From Acetobacter aceti NBRC 14818 (GTDB taxonomy: Bacteria > Pseudomonadota > Alphaproteobacteria > Acetobacterales > Acetobacteraceae), in NCBI RefSeq assembly GCF_000193495.2, contig NZ_AP023410.1, positions 868,001-932,000 of the forward strand: a stretch of DNA of 64,000 nt. The letters are read 5' to 3'. This document shows, piece after piece, positions 1-9,453 of the stretch. A model generated the notes under the pieces. That model was not told the origin of the DNA and made no database searches. It saw only the letters and a program-made list of their open reading frames with translations. The translations under genes were made by a program, and so were the position numbers. How positions within the stretch are numbered: position 1 is the stretch's first letter; each line of letters begins with the position of its first letter.

Positions 1-1
1 C

Positions 2-1606
2 ATCGAAGAATTTGCCATCCGGGACGGCCATCTGCGTCTGCGTGACCAGAAGCTGCGGGCGGATATGACCTCACAACTGCATACGACGCCGCCGACCTCC
101 GCCACGGATCGCGGTACGATCGTCATGGACACGACCGGGCGATATGCTGGCCAGCCTATTATCAGTCATTTCGTCGGTGGAGCGCTTCTGTCCCTGCAGA
201 ACGTCAAGACACCTTATCCCATCAATCTGGAGGTGAAAAACGGCGGCACCCGCGTGACTCTCAAGGGCACCGTGAACAATCCGCTGGCCTTTGAGGGAAC
301 GCAGCTCGTCCTGCATCTGTCCGGACCGGACATGTCCCTGCTCTATCCTCTGACGGGCGTGCCTATTCCGCAGACGCCGTCCTATGATATTCGCGGCAAG
401 CTGGATTACGACCAGCAGCATATCGCTTTCAAAAGCTTTACCGGCCACATGGGATCCAGCGACCTGAGCGGCACCATCACGGTCGATCCGCACCAGACTG
501 TGCCGTTTGTCGAGGCGTCGCTCCGCTCACGACGTGTGGATATTCAGGATCTTGGTGGCTTTATCGGCGCAAAGCCGGAAGAAAAGACCGCTTCCGAGAA
601 AAAGGTTGACGCCAGGGACCCGAATGTCCTGCCGGATACACCGATCAACGTGCCAAAGCTCCGCTCCATCAACGCCCATGTCACCTATAAGGGTGAGCAC
701 ATCCAGAACAAGCAGCTTCCTCTGGACGATATCGACGCCGAATTCTCGGTTCAGGACGGCGCTATTGACGTGAAGAAGCTGAACTTCGGCGTCGGCACAG
801 GCACACTGGCCAGCAGCGCGACATTGAAGCCGGTGAATGACAAGAACTTTGCCGTCAACGCGAAGGTGGACTTCTCCCGCATTGATCTGGCGCATATCAT
901 GCGCACCGCGACAGGGACCACCGCGCAGGGTGGTGTCATCGGCGGCCGCTTCAGCCTGAATTCCACCGGCAACTCGATTGCGTCTCTCATGGCGAACGGC
1001 AATGGCGGTCTTACCCTCGTTCTTGTGAAAGGCGGCGAAATCTCGGCGCTCATTCCGGCAGCACTCGGGCTGGAGCTGGGTGACGCCGTGCTGTCGGCGC
1101 TTGGTCTGCCGTCCCACTCTCAGGTGGAGTGCTTCGTGACCGACATGCCGCTGAACAACGGTGTCGCCAGCACCCGCTCCATGCTGCTCCGCACAAACGA
1201 CACCCGCACACTTGGTCGCGGCGACATCAACTTCCGCACCAATAAAATCGACTACTCTCTGACGACCCGTTCGACCGGCTTCACCATCCTGTCCTTCCCG
1301 GGTGCGTTCAACATCACAGGTCCGCTGAAGTCCCCAACCGTGCTGCCGGGTGCGGAAATTCTGGGTCGCGCCGCCGCAGCAGCCGGGCTTGGCTTCGTGT
1401 TCCCGCCGCTCGCTCTTCTGCCGACAATCCAGTTCGGCGTGGGTAAAGGTTCCCTCTGTGAGAAGGCCCTGCAGGAAGTGAACAGCAATCCAGCCTCGGG
1501 CAAGGCGCCGGGTGGGGTGGAAGAGAACGCCGCCCCCAAGGGCAGTGATAAAAAAATGAGCCCGACGGAAGTGAGGGCAGCCTGGAAGAAAAAGCTGAAA
1601 CATTAA
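2..1606 (+). CDS. AsmA family protein, C-terminal part (5' end outside window)
   Basis: The reading frame is open from base 2 to the TAA at 1604-1606, and the residues before the first ATG (position 65) continue the same kind of sequence, so the gene starts upstream of the window. The visible 534 residues look like the C-terminal half of a large AsmA/YhjG-type protein: alternating beta-strand repeats, the pattern DGHLRLRD near the left edge, and a late segment with GRGDINFRTNKIDYSL and TGPLKSPTV that is typical of AsmA C-terminal domains. The tail is Lys-rich. AsmA-like proteins are inner-membrane-anchored periplasmic proteins now linked to phospholipid transport and envelope homeostasis. No partner gene follows; the next gene is an unrelated transporter. 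The family is fairly sure; the specific role is unknown. Confidence 0.8.
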   Translation: MEEFAIRDGHLRLRDQKLRADMTSQLHTTPPTSATDRGTIVMDTTGRYAGQPIISHFVGGALLSLQNVKTPYPINLEVKNGGTRVTLKGTVNNPLAFEGTQLVLHLSGPDMSLLYPLTGVPIPQTPSYDIRGKLDYDQQHIAFKSFTGHMGSSDLSGTITVDPHQTVPFVEASLRSRRVDIQDLGGFIGAKPEEKTASEKKVDARDPNVLPDTPINVPKLRSINAHVTYKGEHIQNKQLPLDDIDAEFSVQDGAIDVKKLNFGVGTGTLASSATLKPVNDKNFAVNAKVDFSRIDLAHIMRTATGTTAQGGVIGGRFSLNSTGNSIASLMANGNGGLTLVLVKGGEISALIPAALGLELGDAVLSALGLPSHSQVECFVTDMPLNNGVASTRSMLLRTNDTRTLGRGDINFRTNKIDYSLTTRSTGFTILSFPGAFNITGPLKSPTVLPGAEILGRAAAAAGLGFVFPPLALLPTIQFGVGKGSLCEKALQEVNSNPASGKAPGGVEENAAPKGSDKKMSPTEVRAAWKKKLKH

Positions 1607-1696
1607 GAGTGTATTGACTTGTCAGAGGGCTCGCACGAAAGGTTATCCACAGACACTTAATAAGTCTGCTGCGTCACAAGAGGTCAGAACACCCAG

Positions 1697-3103
1697 ATGC
1701 CTTCCTCCATTTCGACATCCGCCCAGCGGGATGCTTCGGCGCGCGTGCGCCGCACTACTTTCTTTCTCGCCTTGGCCGCCGGTCTTGCGGGCCTCATGTT
1801 CGGGCTGGACACCGGAGTGATCGCAGGCGCTCTCGGATTTATCCGCGAGGAATTCCAGACCAACGACCGCACGACGGAATGGATTGTCTCCTCCCTCATG
1901 CTGGCTGCGGCGTTCGGGTCTGTGCTGGCCGTATTCGTCGCAGACAAATGGGGCCGCAAGGGCACCCTGCTTGTGGCCGGCGGCCTGTTTTTAAGCGGAA
2001 CAGCCCTTTGTTCACTGGCCACCAGCGTCAGCATGATGATTGTCGGTCGCGCCTGTCTGGGGCTGGGCGTGGGACTGGCGGCCTTTGCCGCGCCTCTCTA
2101 CATCGCCGAAATCGCGTCTCAGGACCGGCGCGGCGCGATGATCTCTTCTTACCAGCTGATGATCACCATCGGGATTCTGCTGGCCTTCACCTCCGACAGC
2201 CTGCTCACGCCGGGCGGACACTGGCGTATCATGTTCGGCGTTCTCAGTGTGCCAACGGTGCTGTTCCTTCTCACCACCCTGCTCCTGCCCTACTCCCCAC
2301 GCTGGCTTCTGACCAAGGGACGTCGTCAGGAAGCGCGCGACGTTCTGCTGCGTGTGAGGGAGACGGCGGAAGAAGCCGACGCGGAACTCTCACGTATCGA
2401 CCGGCAACTTGGACGCGAGGAATCTGCAGGAGCCGCCCTGCTGATTTCAAACCCCAATTTCCGGCGCACTTTCGCGCTCGGGATCGCCCTGCAGGTGCTG
2501 CAGCAGTTCTCCGGCATCAACGTGCTGATGTATTATGCTCCCACCGTGCTGAATCACATGGGCTTCAATGCGTCGAGTTCCGTGTGGTGCACAACGGCCA
2601 TTGGCGTGGTGAACACACTCGCGACGCTGGCCGCGGTTGCTCTTATGGACCGATGGGGAAGACGCCTTCTTCTGAGCATCAGCACGTTCTTCGCAGCCAT
2701 CGCCATGCTCGGGTTCGGCACGCTGCTCTGGACCGGCGCGACCTCCATGACCGCCAGCATGATTGCAATGGGCTTTCTGTTTCTGTTCATCGCAGCCTTT
2801 GCCGTCGGTCAGGGACCGCTGCCGTGGATCATCGGCTCCGAGGTTCAGCCTCTGCGGGGACGTACATTCGCCGTGTCGTGCTCCACACTGGCAAGCTGGA
2901 TCGCCAACTGGCTGATCAGCAATATCTTCCTCTCCAGCATGAGCGTGATTGGTGACTATGGCGTCTTCTGGTGCCTCGCTGGCTTCAATGCCCTGTTCTT
3001 TGTCGTAGGGCTGATGTTTGTGCCTGAAACCAAGGGCTGTTCGCTGGAAGATATTGAGGACCGCATCAACTCGGGCGTTCGCCTGCGTGATGCCGGACAG
3101 TAA
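1697..3103 (+). CDS. MFS sugar porter (GalP/XylE type)
   Basis: A 468-residue, 12-helix major facilitator of the sugar porter family, probably a proton-coupled monosaccharide importer in the inner membrane. Family signatures are visible in order: GLDTGVIAGAL in helix 1, DKWGRKGTLL in the loop between helices 2 and 3, GRACLGLGVG followed by PLYIAEIA, SPRWLLTKGRR after helix 6, QQFSGINVLMYYAPTVL in helix 7, MDRWGRRLLL in loop 8-9, and VPETKG after helix 12. Length is normal for the family. The sugar cannot be read from the sequence; galactose, xylose, arabinose and glucose porters all share these motifs. The gene stands alone, with about 90 bp after the AsmA gene and the next gene on the opposite strand. 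Confidence 0.9.
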   Translation: MPSSISTSAQRDASARVRRTTFFLALAAGLAGLMFGLDTGVIAGALGFIREEFQTNDRTTEWIVSSLMLAAAFGSVLAVFVADKWGRKGTLLVAGGLFLSGTALCSLATSVSMMIVGRACLGLGVGLAAFAAPLYIAEIASQDRRGAMISSYQLMITIGILLAFTSDSLLTPGGHWRIMFGVLSVPTVLFLLTTLLLPYSPRWLLTKGRRQEARDVLLRVRETAEEADAELSRIDRQLGREESAGAALLISNPNFRRTFALGIALQVLQQFSGINVLMYYAPTVLNHMGFNASSSVWCTTAIGVVNTLATLAAVALMDRWGRRLLLSISTFFAAIAMLGFGTLLWTGATSMTASMIAMGFLFLFIAAFAVGQGPLPWIIGSEVQPLRGRTFAVSCSTLASWIANWLISNIFLSSMSVIGDYGVFWCLAGFNALFFVVGLMFVPETKGCSLEDIEDRINSGVRLRDAGQ

Positions 3104-3210
3104 TCAGCAGCACGTTTGTAATATCACCGGCCTGACAGCAGAAAAAGGATAGTGGGTGCTTTTCTGAACAAGCGCCGTTCAGATTTTCCTGTTGATGATC
3201 GGAGAAACGT

Positions 3211-3540
3211 TCAGTGGGCGGAGTTTTTTGAAAACAGGTTGATCACCAGAACGCCTGCAAGAATCAGCCCCATTCCAATCAGGCCTGCCGCGTCCAGCTT
3301 TTGACCCTGCACAAGCCAGGCAATGAGCGTGACCAGCACCACGCCTACACCGGACCATATGGCATAGGTCGTTCCGGTGGGGATCGTCTGGAGGGCGAGC
3401 GACAGAAAATAGAAGGCCACGCCATATCCGATCAGCGTCACCAGAGAGGGTATAGGCCGACTGAATCCCTCAGCCGCCTTCAAACAGGAGGTGGCGAGCA
3501 CTTCGGCACAGATCGCAATGATCAGCTGAAAATATGGCAT
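3211..3540 (-). CDS. SMR family small multidrug/quaternary cation exporter
   Basis: A 109-residue protein with four hydrophobic helices, the normal size for EmrE-type small multidrug resistance proteins, which act as dimers exchanging protons for cationic compounds. The essential membrane-embedded glutamate is present at residue 13 (ICAEVLAT), and the family segments YAIWSGVG and [14 protein letters not shown] are seen. Some members of this family (Gdx type) export guanidinium rather than drugs; no guanidine riboswitch is evident upstream, so the substrate is open. The gene is convergent with the MFS gene and reads from a start about 150 bp upstream of the divergent rarA operon. Confidence 0.88.
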   Translation of the reverse strand: MPYFQLIIAICAEVLATSCLKAAEGFSRPIPSLVTLIGYGVAFYFLSLALQTIPTGTTYAIWSGVGVVLVTLIAWLVQGQKLDAAGLIGMGLILAGVLVINLFSKNSAH

Positions 3541-3689
3541 GGACCATCCTGTTCAATGATTTGGCTCTGTAACGATCATGCCTGCTGGCGAGACACTCGA
3601 CCAGCCCTGCCCGTCTCAACAGCAAACCGAGGTCGCATCACAGCGCCAGCCGCGCTATGAACGAAGGATGAACGACAGGGAGACCAGTC

Positions 3690-5078
3690 ATGACAGCGCG
3701 GCGTGAGACCCCACCCGCATCGGGCGGTGATCTGTTCGGCGGCAGCGTCACGGAGCCCACCGGATCAGAAAGCACTCATTCGGGCCGCGGACATACCCCC
3801 ACGCAGCCCCTTGCCGACAGGTTGCGCCCGACCACGCTGGACGATGTTGTCGGACAGCAGCAGCTGCTTGGCCCGACCGGTGCGCTCACGCTGATGCTGG
3901 AACGCGGCACGCTCGCCAGCCTCATTCTCTGGGGCGGTCCCGGCGTCGGCAAAACCACGATCGCCCGCCTGCTCGCCAAAGCCGCCAATCTACGTTTCGT
4001 ACAGCTTTCCGCCGTCTTTTCCGGTGTCGCCGACCTGAAGAAAGCCTTTGACGAGGCCCGACGTTTTGCCGAAGCAGGACGCGGCACGCTGCTGTTCGTG
4101 GATGAGATCCATCGCTTCAATCGCGCCCAGCAGGATGGCTTCCTGCCCGTGGTGGAGAACGGCACCGTTGTGCTGGTTGGTGCGACCACGGAAAACCCCT
4201 CCTTCGCCCTGAACTCGGCGCTGCTGTCGCGCTGTCAGGTTATGGTGCTGCGTCGTCTGGACGATCCTGCATTGGAGGCCCTGCTGGTTCGGGCTGAGGA
4301 AGAGACCAAACGCACCCTGCCGCTCACCGAATCCGCCCGCGCCACCCTGCGCGCCATGGCGGATGGCGATGGTCGTTACCTGCTGAACATGGTCGAGCAG
4401 ATCCTCAGCCTGAAGACGGAAAAGCCGCTCGACTCACAGGAACTGGCGCGCATTCTGGCCAAACGTGCGGTGCTGTACGACAAGGATCGGGAAGAGCACT
4501 ACAACCTCATCTCCGCGCTGCATAAGTCCCTGCGCGGGTCCGATCCGGACGCGGCGCTTTACTGGTTCGCCCGGATGCTGGAGGGCGGTGAAGACCCGCG
4601 CTATATCGCCCGTCGCCTGACACGCTTCGCCGCCGAGGATGTCGGCATGGCCGATCCCTCCGCCCTACCTCTTGCCATTGCGGCATGGGAGACGTACGAG
4701 CGACTGGGCTCGCCGGAAGGAGAGCTGGCCTTGGCGCAGCTGGTCGTCCATCTGGGCACGGCTCCGAAATCGAACGCTGTCTATAAAGCCTATGGTGCGG
4801 CCCGGCGGGCGGCGAAAGCGACCGGCAGTCTGATGCCTCCGGCTCATATTCTCAATGCGCCGACCAAGCTCATGAAAGAGATCGGCTACGGAGATGGTTA
4901 TCAGTACGACCATGACACGGAAGAAAGTTTCTCCGGCCAGAACTACTTCCCGGACGGCATGAAACGGCAGAATTTCTACAACCCGAAAGGGCTCGGCTTT
5001 GAACGGGAAGTGCGTCGCAGGCTGGACACATGGGCCGGAATAAGGGCAAGCCGCGCAAAACAGGGCAAGCAATCGTGA
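3690..5078 (+). CDS. rarA: Replication-associated recombination protein A (AAA+ ATPase)
   Basis: A 462-residue AAA+ ATPase of the RarA/MgsA (WRNIP1) family, which acts at stalled replication forks and on single-stranded DNA ends. An N-terminal variable stretch of about 40 residues is followed by PLADRLRPTTLDDVVGQ, Walker A GGPGVGKTT at 82-90, Walker B LLFVDEIHRFN near 134-144, sensor 1 GATTENPSF near 164, and the C-terminal tetramerisation part with AAEDVGMADPSAL and GYGDGYQYDHDTEESFSGQ. A GGGAGA-type ribosome site precedes the ATG. It appears to lead an operon with the pseudouridine synthase (13-nt gap), AsmA and ATP12 genes. This is a clear family match. Confidence 0.95.
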   Translation: MTARRETPPASGGDLFGGSVTEPTGSESTHSGRGHTPTQPLADRLRPTTLDDVVGQQQLLGPTGALTLMLERGTLASLILWGGPGVGKTTIARLLAKAANLRFVQLSAVFSGVADLKKAFDEARRFAEAGRGTLLFVDEIHRFNRAQQDGFLPVVENGTVVLVGATTENPSFALNSALLSRCQVMVLRRLDDPALEALLVRAEEETKRTLPLTESARATLRAMADGDGRYLLNMVEQILSLKTEKPLDSQELARILAKRAVLYDKDREEHYNLISALHKSLRGSDPDAALYWFARMLEGGEDPRYIARRLTRFAAEDVGMADPSALPLAIAAWETYERLGSPEGELALAQLVVHLGTAPKSNAVYKAYGAARRAAKATGSLMPPAHILNAPTKLMKEIGYGDGYQYDHDTEESFSGQNYFPDGMKRQNFYNPKGLGFEREVRRRLDTWAGIRASRAKQGKQS

Positions 5079-5091
5079 GGCGCGGAAGAGT

Positions 5092-6066
5092 ATGAGTGTG
5101 ACCCAACTGACGGTCAGTGAGGATGAAGCGGATATTCGCCTCGACCGATATTTCCGTCGCCATTACCCCCATCTGACGCAGGGTGCGTTGCAGAAGCTCT
5201 GCCGCACGGGACAGATCCGCGTGGATGGCAAGCGGGTGGAAGCCAACACGCGACTGGTGCCGGGGCAATCCGTGCGCGTGCCGCCCATCCCCATGGCCGC
5301 CAAGCCGTCCCGCGATGTTCCGAAAGCGCTGAACCCTAAACTGGCCAGTGAAATCCGGAAGATGGTGATCTACTCGGACCCACAGATCATCGTGCTGAAC
5401 AAGCCGTCCGGTCTGGCGACGCAGGGCGGCCCCGGCATCACACAGCATGTGGACATGATGCTGGACGGGCTGCGTGAGGGTGATGACCCGCGTCCCCGCC
5501 TCGTCCACCGCATCGACCGCGACACGTCCGGCCTGCTGCTGCTGGCCCGCACTCCGGGTGTCGCAGCAAAACTGGCGGCGGCTTTCCGTGGACGTGACGT
5601 GAAAAAGACCTACTGGGCAGTCGTTGTCGGACGCCCCGATCCGATGTCGGGCGAAATCGACCAGCCGCTGGCCCGCCTTGGTGCTGGACCGGGATCGATC
5701 ACCATCGCCGCCGACCGTAATGACGAAGATGCGCAGTCAGCCCGCACCGATTACGAGGTGCTGGACTCTGCGGCGCGCAAGTTCTCATGGCTGGGGCTTT
5801 CACCACTGACCGGACGCACGCATCAGCTGCGCGTTCATTGTGAATCGCTTGGCACGCCGATCCTTGGCGACCCAAAATATGGTGGCGACAAGGCGCATGT
5901 CGATGGTTTTGCCGACCGTCTGCATCTGCATGCCCGCAGTCTTGTGCTGCCGCATCCGGCGGGAGGATGGCTGGAAGTCAGCGCCGAACTACCGCCGCAC
6001 ATGAAAGAAACCTTCAGAACGCTCGGCTTTACAGCCGGCTCAACCCCGGCTCCCCGCAGGAAATGA
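5092..6066 (+). CDS. RluA family 23S rRNA pseudouridine synthase (RluC-like)
   Basis: A 324-residue enzyme that converts uridine to pseudouridine in RNA. An S4 RNA-binding domain covers about residues 14-65 (RLDRYFRRHYP, then GQIRVDGKRV). The catalytic domain carries the RluA signature HRIDRDTSG, with the catalytic aspartate at residue 142, and the later motif PLTGRTHQLRVH. The layout of an N-terminal S4 plus RluA domain is that of RluC/RluD; RluC (23S sites near 955/2504/2580) is the better guess, but the target sites cannot be read here. The stop overlaps a possible ATG of the next gene, so the two are probably translated together. Confidence 0.9.
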   Translation: MSVTQLTVSEDEADIRLDRYFRRHYPHLTQGALQKLCRTGQIRVDGKRVEANTRLVPGQSVRVPPIPMAAKPSRDVPKALNPKLASEIRKMVIYSDPQIIVLNKPSGLATQGGPGITQHVDMMLDGLREGDDPRPRLVHRIDRDTSGLLLLARTPGVAAKLAAAFRGRDVKKTYWAVVVGRPDPMSGEIDQPLARLGAGPGSITIAADRNDEDAQSARTDYEVLDSAARKFSWLGLSPLTGRTHQLRVHCESLGTPILGDPKYGGDKAHVDGFADRLHLHARSLVLPHPAGGWLEVSAELPPHMKETFRTLGFTAGSTPAPRRK

Positions 6067-6068
6067 GC

Positions 6069-8237
6069 ATGAAATTCAAGACGAAGCTTGGCCTTGGTGT
6101 TGGCGGTATTGCTGTGCTGCTGGGCGGCACGGTGCTGGCCTCCGCGTTCATGGACGCCGACTGGATGCGGACACGCCTTGTCGAGGCTGTCGAGCACCAG
6201 ACAGGCCGGACGCTTCGTATTGATTCGCTGCATGTCTGGCTTCTGCCGTATCCGTGGATCAGCGCGCAGGGTGTTGGACTGTCCAACACGCCCGGTAGTG
6301 CGAACAAAGAGATGTTCACGGCCAAAGAAGTGCGGGCGCGGCTGGCGATCTCACCCCTGTTCCATCATCGGGTCGTGCTGGATGATGTCAGCCTGTCTGA
6401 TCCGCATCTGACGCTTGAACGGACACCAGACGGAACGGCCAACTGGATTCTGACGCCACCCGCCTCTTCCGGCGGCGCTGGCGATGGTGCCGCTTCAGGC
6501 GGGCACCAGCACTGGAATCTCGCTGTCGCAGCACTCCATCTGCGGGATGGAGCAGCCTCATGGAACGATGAGCGGAACCATATCACTGGCACAGCAGATC
6601 TCGATCGTGTCGACCTGACCGGTCTTGACGGCACAATGGCCAAGATCGACCTGCGTGGCCACCACGGCAACGGCATTTTCACTGTCAGCGGAACAACCGG
6701 TCCCCTGCCCCCAATTGATGGACAGCCCTGGCCGCTCAACCTGACCGCTACCCTATCAGCAGACAAACGGAAGGCCGGACAGATTCAGGTCGGCGGCGTG
6801 GTCGCTGATCCTTTGCATGATGCGGGTTACGATATCCAGATCAACGGCACGATCGATCAATTGCGTGATCTGCAAACAATTTTTCCCAATGCAGGCCTTC
6901 CGGATGTAACGTCGGTTTCCCTACAGGCAGGCGTGACTGGCAGCGGGCGTACGCCTTCCTTGCGAATGCTGCATCTGCGCACAGGACCAGCCAGCCTTGA
7001 TCGTCTGATGACCGGTCTCAAAGCCAGCGCCATCACCCTTGATGCAGACGATAATGACCAGCGCGTCGCCATCTCCATGAATGGTCAGTTGGATACACAG
7101 CCGGTCACGGTGCATGGAACCCTTGGCACACTGACCCAGACCACTCAGGCGCTGCGTGCCCCTGACACCGCGCCCATGCCTGTGACGTTGTCACTCGGGG
7201 AAGGAGGTTCGTCCATCACCGTGGATGGCGTGGCGGGTGGCGGCAAGACCTCGCTCGACGTTCATGGCGCCCTCCCCACCATGACCTTTGGCCCGGGCAA
7301 ACCGAGCTTTCAGGGCCTCAAGGTCGATGGTCACATGACCAGCTCCGCTCCCCTGAGTGTGCTGGAGAAAGCTGATCCGGCGTCTCTGCTCAAAACGTCC
7401 GAGGCAACGCTGGATGTCGGGGCACAGAGAATGAGCTGGCAATCCGTCGCATGGGAGGCCCTCACCGCGCATGTGGTGGTCAGCGGCCAAAAACTGACTG
7501 TCGATCCGCTGCATGGCAATGGCACGGGTAACACCAAGGGAATCGCCCAGTCCGGGCAGATTGTTTACGATGCCTCCGGCCCAGTGCCGCATCTGACCAT
7601 CACTGCCGCGCCCTTTGTTCTGCCGACCCAGATGATGCAAAGCTCGACCGGCATGCCTCCTCTCGTAAACGGCTCCATGCAGGTTGTGGGCACCGTCACA
7701 GCCGATGGTTCACGGTTTGATGAGTGGGAGCAGACCGCCACGGGACATGTCGGTCTGTCGATGGTTGGCGGGCGCGTGGACGGCAAGGCTCTGGAAGCCA
7801 TTCTGGGCCGCAATATCCCCATGCGGGGCACGCTCGCCCTTCGGTGCTTCGGTGCTCACATGCAACTCACTGATGGGCTGGCCACGATCGGACGATTGGG
7901 GCTGGAATCCGATCTGCTGTCTCTGACGGGTCATGGTACCGTCAAACTCACCAATGGGGCGCTTGATCTCCATCTTTCACCACGGATCGGCGTAGGAGGT
8001 GCGGCCGCTTCCTCCCCTGTCGCGGTGACCGGCACAGTGGATACACCTCAGCCACGCCTTGAACCCGGAGCAGATGGTCGTTTCGCGATTTCAATCGGTG
8101 GTGCCAATGACCCAGGCGATCAATGCCCCGATCTGCTGGCTACGGCGCGGGAGGGCACTCCCGGTCCGGCTGCTGCGCCGCCACCGGCCAACAAGGCTGG
8201 CGGCATCATGAACATGCTGAAAGGCCTCCTGCGATGA
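6069..8237 (+). CDS. AsmA family protein
   Basis: A 722-residue envelope protein. It begins with a Lys-rich N-terminus and one hydrophobic segment (LGLGVGGIAVLLGGTVLAS), then AsmA N-terminal features: VEHQTGRTLRIDSLHVWLLPYP and the pattern ARLAISPLFHHRVVLDDVSL. A long beta-rich periplasmic region follows and ends in GGIMNMLKGLLR. The ATG at 6069 is chosen because AGGA lies seven bases upstream; an ATG at 6063 overlapping the rluC stop would put the same AGGA too close. The gene ends in an ATGA overlap with the ATP12 gene. The family is thought to move or organise lipids between membranes; the exact role of this copy is unknown. Confidence 0.85.
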   Translation: MKFKTKLGLGVGGIAVLLGGTVLASAFMDADWMRTRLVEAVEHQTGRTLRIDSLHVWLLPYPWISAQGVGLSNTPGSANKEMFTAKEVRARLAISPLFHHRVVLDDVSLSDPHLTLERTPDGTANWILTPPASSGGAGDGAASGGHQHWNLAVAALHLRDGAASWNDERNHITGTADLDRVDLTGLDGTMAKIDLRGHHGNGIFTVSGTTGPLPPIDGQPWPLNLTATLSADKRKAGQIQVGGVVADPLHDAGYDIQINGTIDQLRDLQTIFPNAGLPDVTSVSLQAGVTGSGRTPSLRMLHLRTGPASLDRLMTGLKASAITLDADDNDQRVAISMNGQLDTQPVTVHGTLGTLTQTTQALRAPDTAPMPVTLSLGEGGSSITVDGVAGGGKTSLDVHGALPTMTFGPGKPSFQGLKVDGHMTSSAPLSVLEKADPASLLKTSEATLDVGAQRMSWQSVAWEALTAHVVVSGQKLTVDPLHGNGTGNTKGIAQSGQIVYDASGPVPHLTITAAPFVLPTQMMQSSTGMPPLVNGSMQVVGTVTADGSRFDEWEQTATGHVGLSMVGGRVDGKALEAILGRNIPMRGTLALRCFGAHMQLTDGLATIGRLGLESDLLSLTGHGTVKLTNGALDLHLSPRIGVGGAAASSPVAVTGTVDTPQPRLEPGADGRFAISIGGANDPGDQCPDLLATAREGTPGPAAAPPPANKAGGIMNMLKGLLR

Positions 8238-8989
8238 GCGAGAAGAAGAAGTTCTCGGCAGACGGTCCTGCCCCACGTAAACGCTTCTGGACGCAGGCAA
8301 GCGTAGAGCCCTCGGATAATGGCTTTGCTGTCCTGCTGGATGGGAAACCAGTGCGACTTCCGGGACGGGAGATCCTGCAAGTGCAGTCTCGCGCACTGGC
8401 TGAAGCTCTGGCCGCTGAATGGCAGGCTGCGGGCATGGATGATCCGCAAAAGCGCTTTGCAGCAGACGATCTTCCTCTGACCCGTATTGCGGGCACCATG
8501 ATTGAGCGCGTCACACCTGACCGCCAGCATTCGGTCGATACGCTGGCTGGTTACGGTGAGCATGATCTACTCTGCTATCGCGCCGAGGCTGCTGATCCTC
8601 TGAGCGCCAGACAGCAAGAATTGTGGCAGCCCTGGCTCGACTGGCTGCATGAGACATATGGTGTCACACTAACCGTGACGCATGGGCTGATGCCTGTTCC
8701 GCAACCGTCAGCCTCTCTGGAAAAACTGAAGCAGGTTCTGTCAGAGCGCAGTGATGCCATTCTGGCCGCGCTTGGTGTCTGCGTTCCCGCACTTGGTAGT
8801 CTGACACTGGGACTTGCCGTGATTGATGGTCGTCTGGATACCGAGCGAGCCGTCAATATCGCCACACTGGACGAACGTGCGCAGATGGAGCGCTGGGGCG
8901 AAGATGTCGCGCATCTGGACCGTATTGCGACAATGAGCGCCGATGTGACGGATGCTGCCCGGTTTGTTTCTCTCACCGAGAACAAATGA
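8234..8989 (+). CDS. ATP12 family F1-ATPase assembly chaperone
   Basis: A 251-residue protein matching the ATP12 family, which binds the F1 alpha subunit during ATP synthase assembly in mitochondria and alphaproteobacteria. Family landmarks include RKRFWTQASVEPSDNGFAVL near the N-terminus, LDGKPVRLPGR, LAEALAAEWQAAG, LTRIAGTMIERV, and DLLCYRAEAADPLSARQQELW. The start is the ATG of an ATGA overlap with the preceding AsmA gene. The frame stays open upstream, but that part has no family character. Finding this family supports an alphaproteobacterial origin for the window. It is the last gene of the rarA operon. Confidence 0.88.
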   Translation: MSEKKKFSADGPAPRKRFWTQASVEPSDNGFAVLLDGKPVRLPGREILQVQSRALAEALAAEWQAAGMDDPQKRFAADDLPLTRIAGTMIERVTPDRQHSVDTLAGYGEHDLLCYRAEAADPLSARQQELWQPWLDWLHETYGVTLTVTHGLMPVPQPSASLEKLKQVLSERSDAILAALGVCVPALGSLTLGLAVIDGRLDTERAVNIATLDERAQMERWGEDVAHLDRIATMSADVTDAARFVSLTENK

Positions 8990-9230
8990 CTTCGCTGCGG
9001 GCAAAGCTGTTTCTGTAAAAGACGTTTATTTTCTTAGTGATATCGGGATGAAATCATTCCTGACTTTGTCCCGTTCAGGCCAAAACCTCTAAAAGCTGAT
9101 CTGTTCATACCAGACTGCTTCCATCAAACCGCATACGAACATCTCTTTTTGATAGCGCGAACATCTTGGGACACAGCATATTCTTTCTGGGTCCGCTGGC
9201 ATGTGTTTGCGTTCAAAAAGGATTTCATAA

Positions 9231-9440
9231 GTGAATAAAGAAAAACCAAACGAATTAAAGTTTATGAACATTAGCAATACCTGCAAGATTTATGGAATTG
9301 GCCGCACATATTGCTACAAACTTCTCGCCGAAGGTCATATCAAAGCCAAAAAACTCGGAGGAAGAACTCTAGTCTCCACTGAATCTGCCAACAAATATTT
9401 CAGCAAGCTGCCAGATTATAAATCACAGGCATCTGTCTGA
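9231..9440 (+). CDS. Small helix-turn-helix (excisionase/AlpA-like) DNA-binding protein
   Basis: A 69-residue protein with a GTG start preceded by AAGGA. The sequence has the winged-helix MerR/excisionase pattern: ISNTCKIYGIGRTYCYKLLAEG as helix-turn-helix, then IKAKKLGGRTLVSTESANKYF as wing and following helix. Such proteins are common as phage or integrative-element excisionases and AlpA regulators. It is visibly more AT-rich than neighbouring chromosomal genes and sits 13 bp before the tail-fibre-like gene, so it may be a relic control gene of a phage-derived unit. No integrase is nearby. The fold is moderately sure; the function is not known. Confidence 0.65.
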   Translation: MNKEKPNELKFMNISNTCKIYGIGRTYCYKLLAEGHIKAKKLGGRTLVSTESANKYFSKLPDYKSQASV

Positions 9441-9453
9441 GGAGGAGACACAC

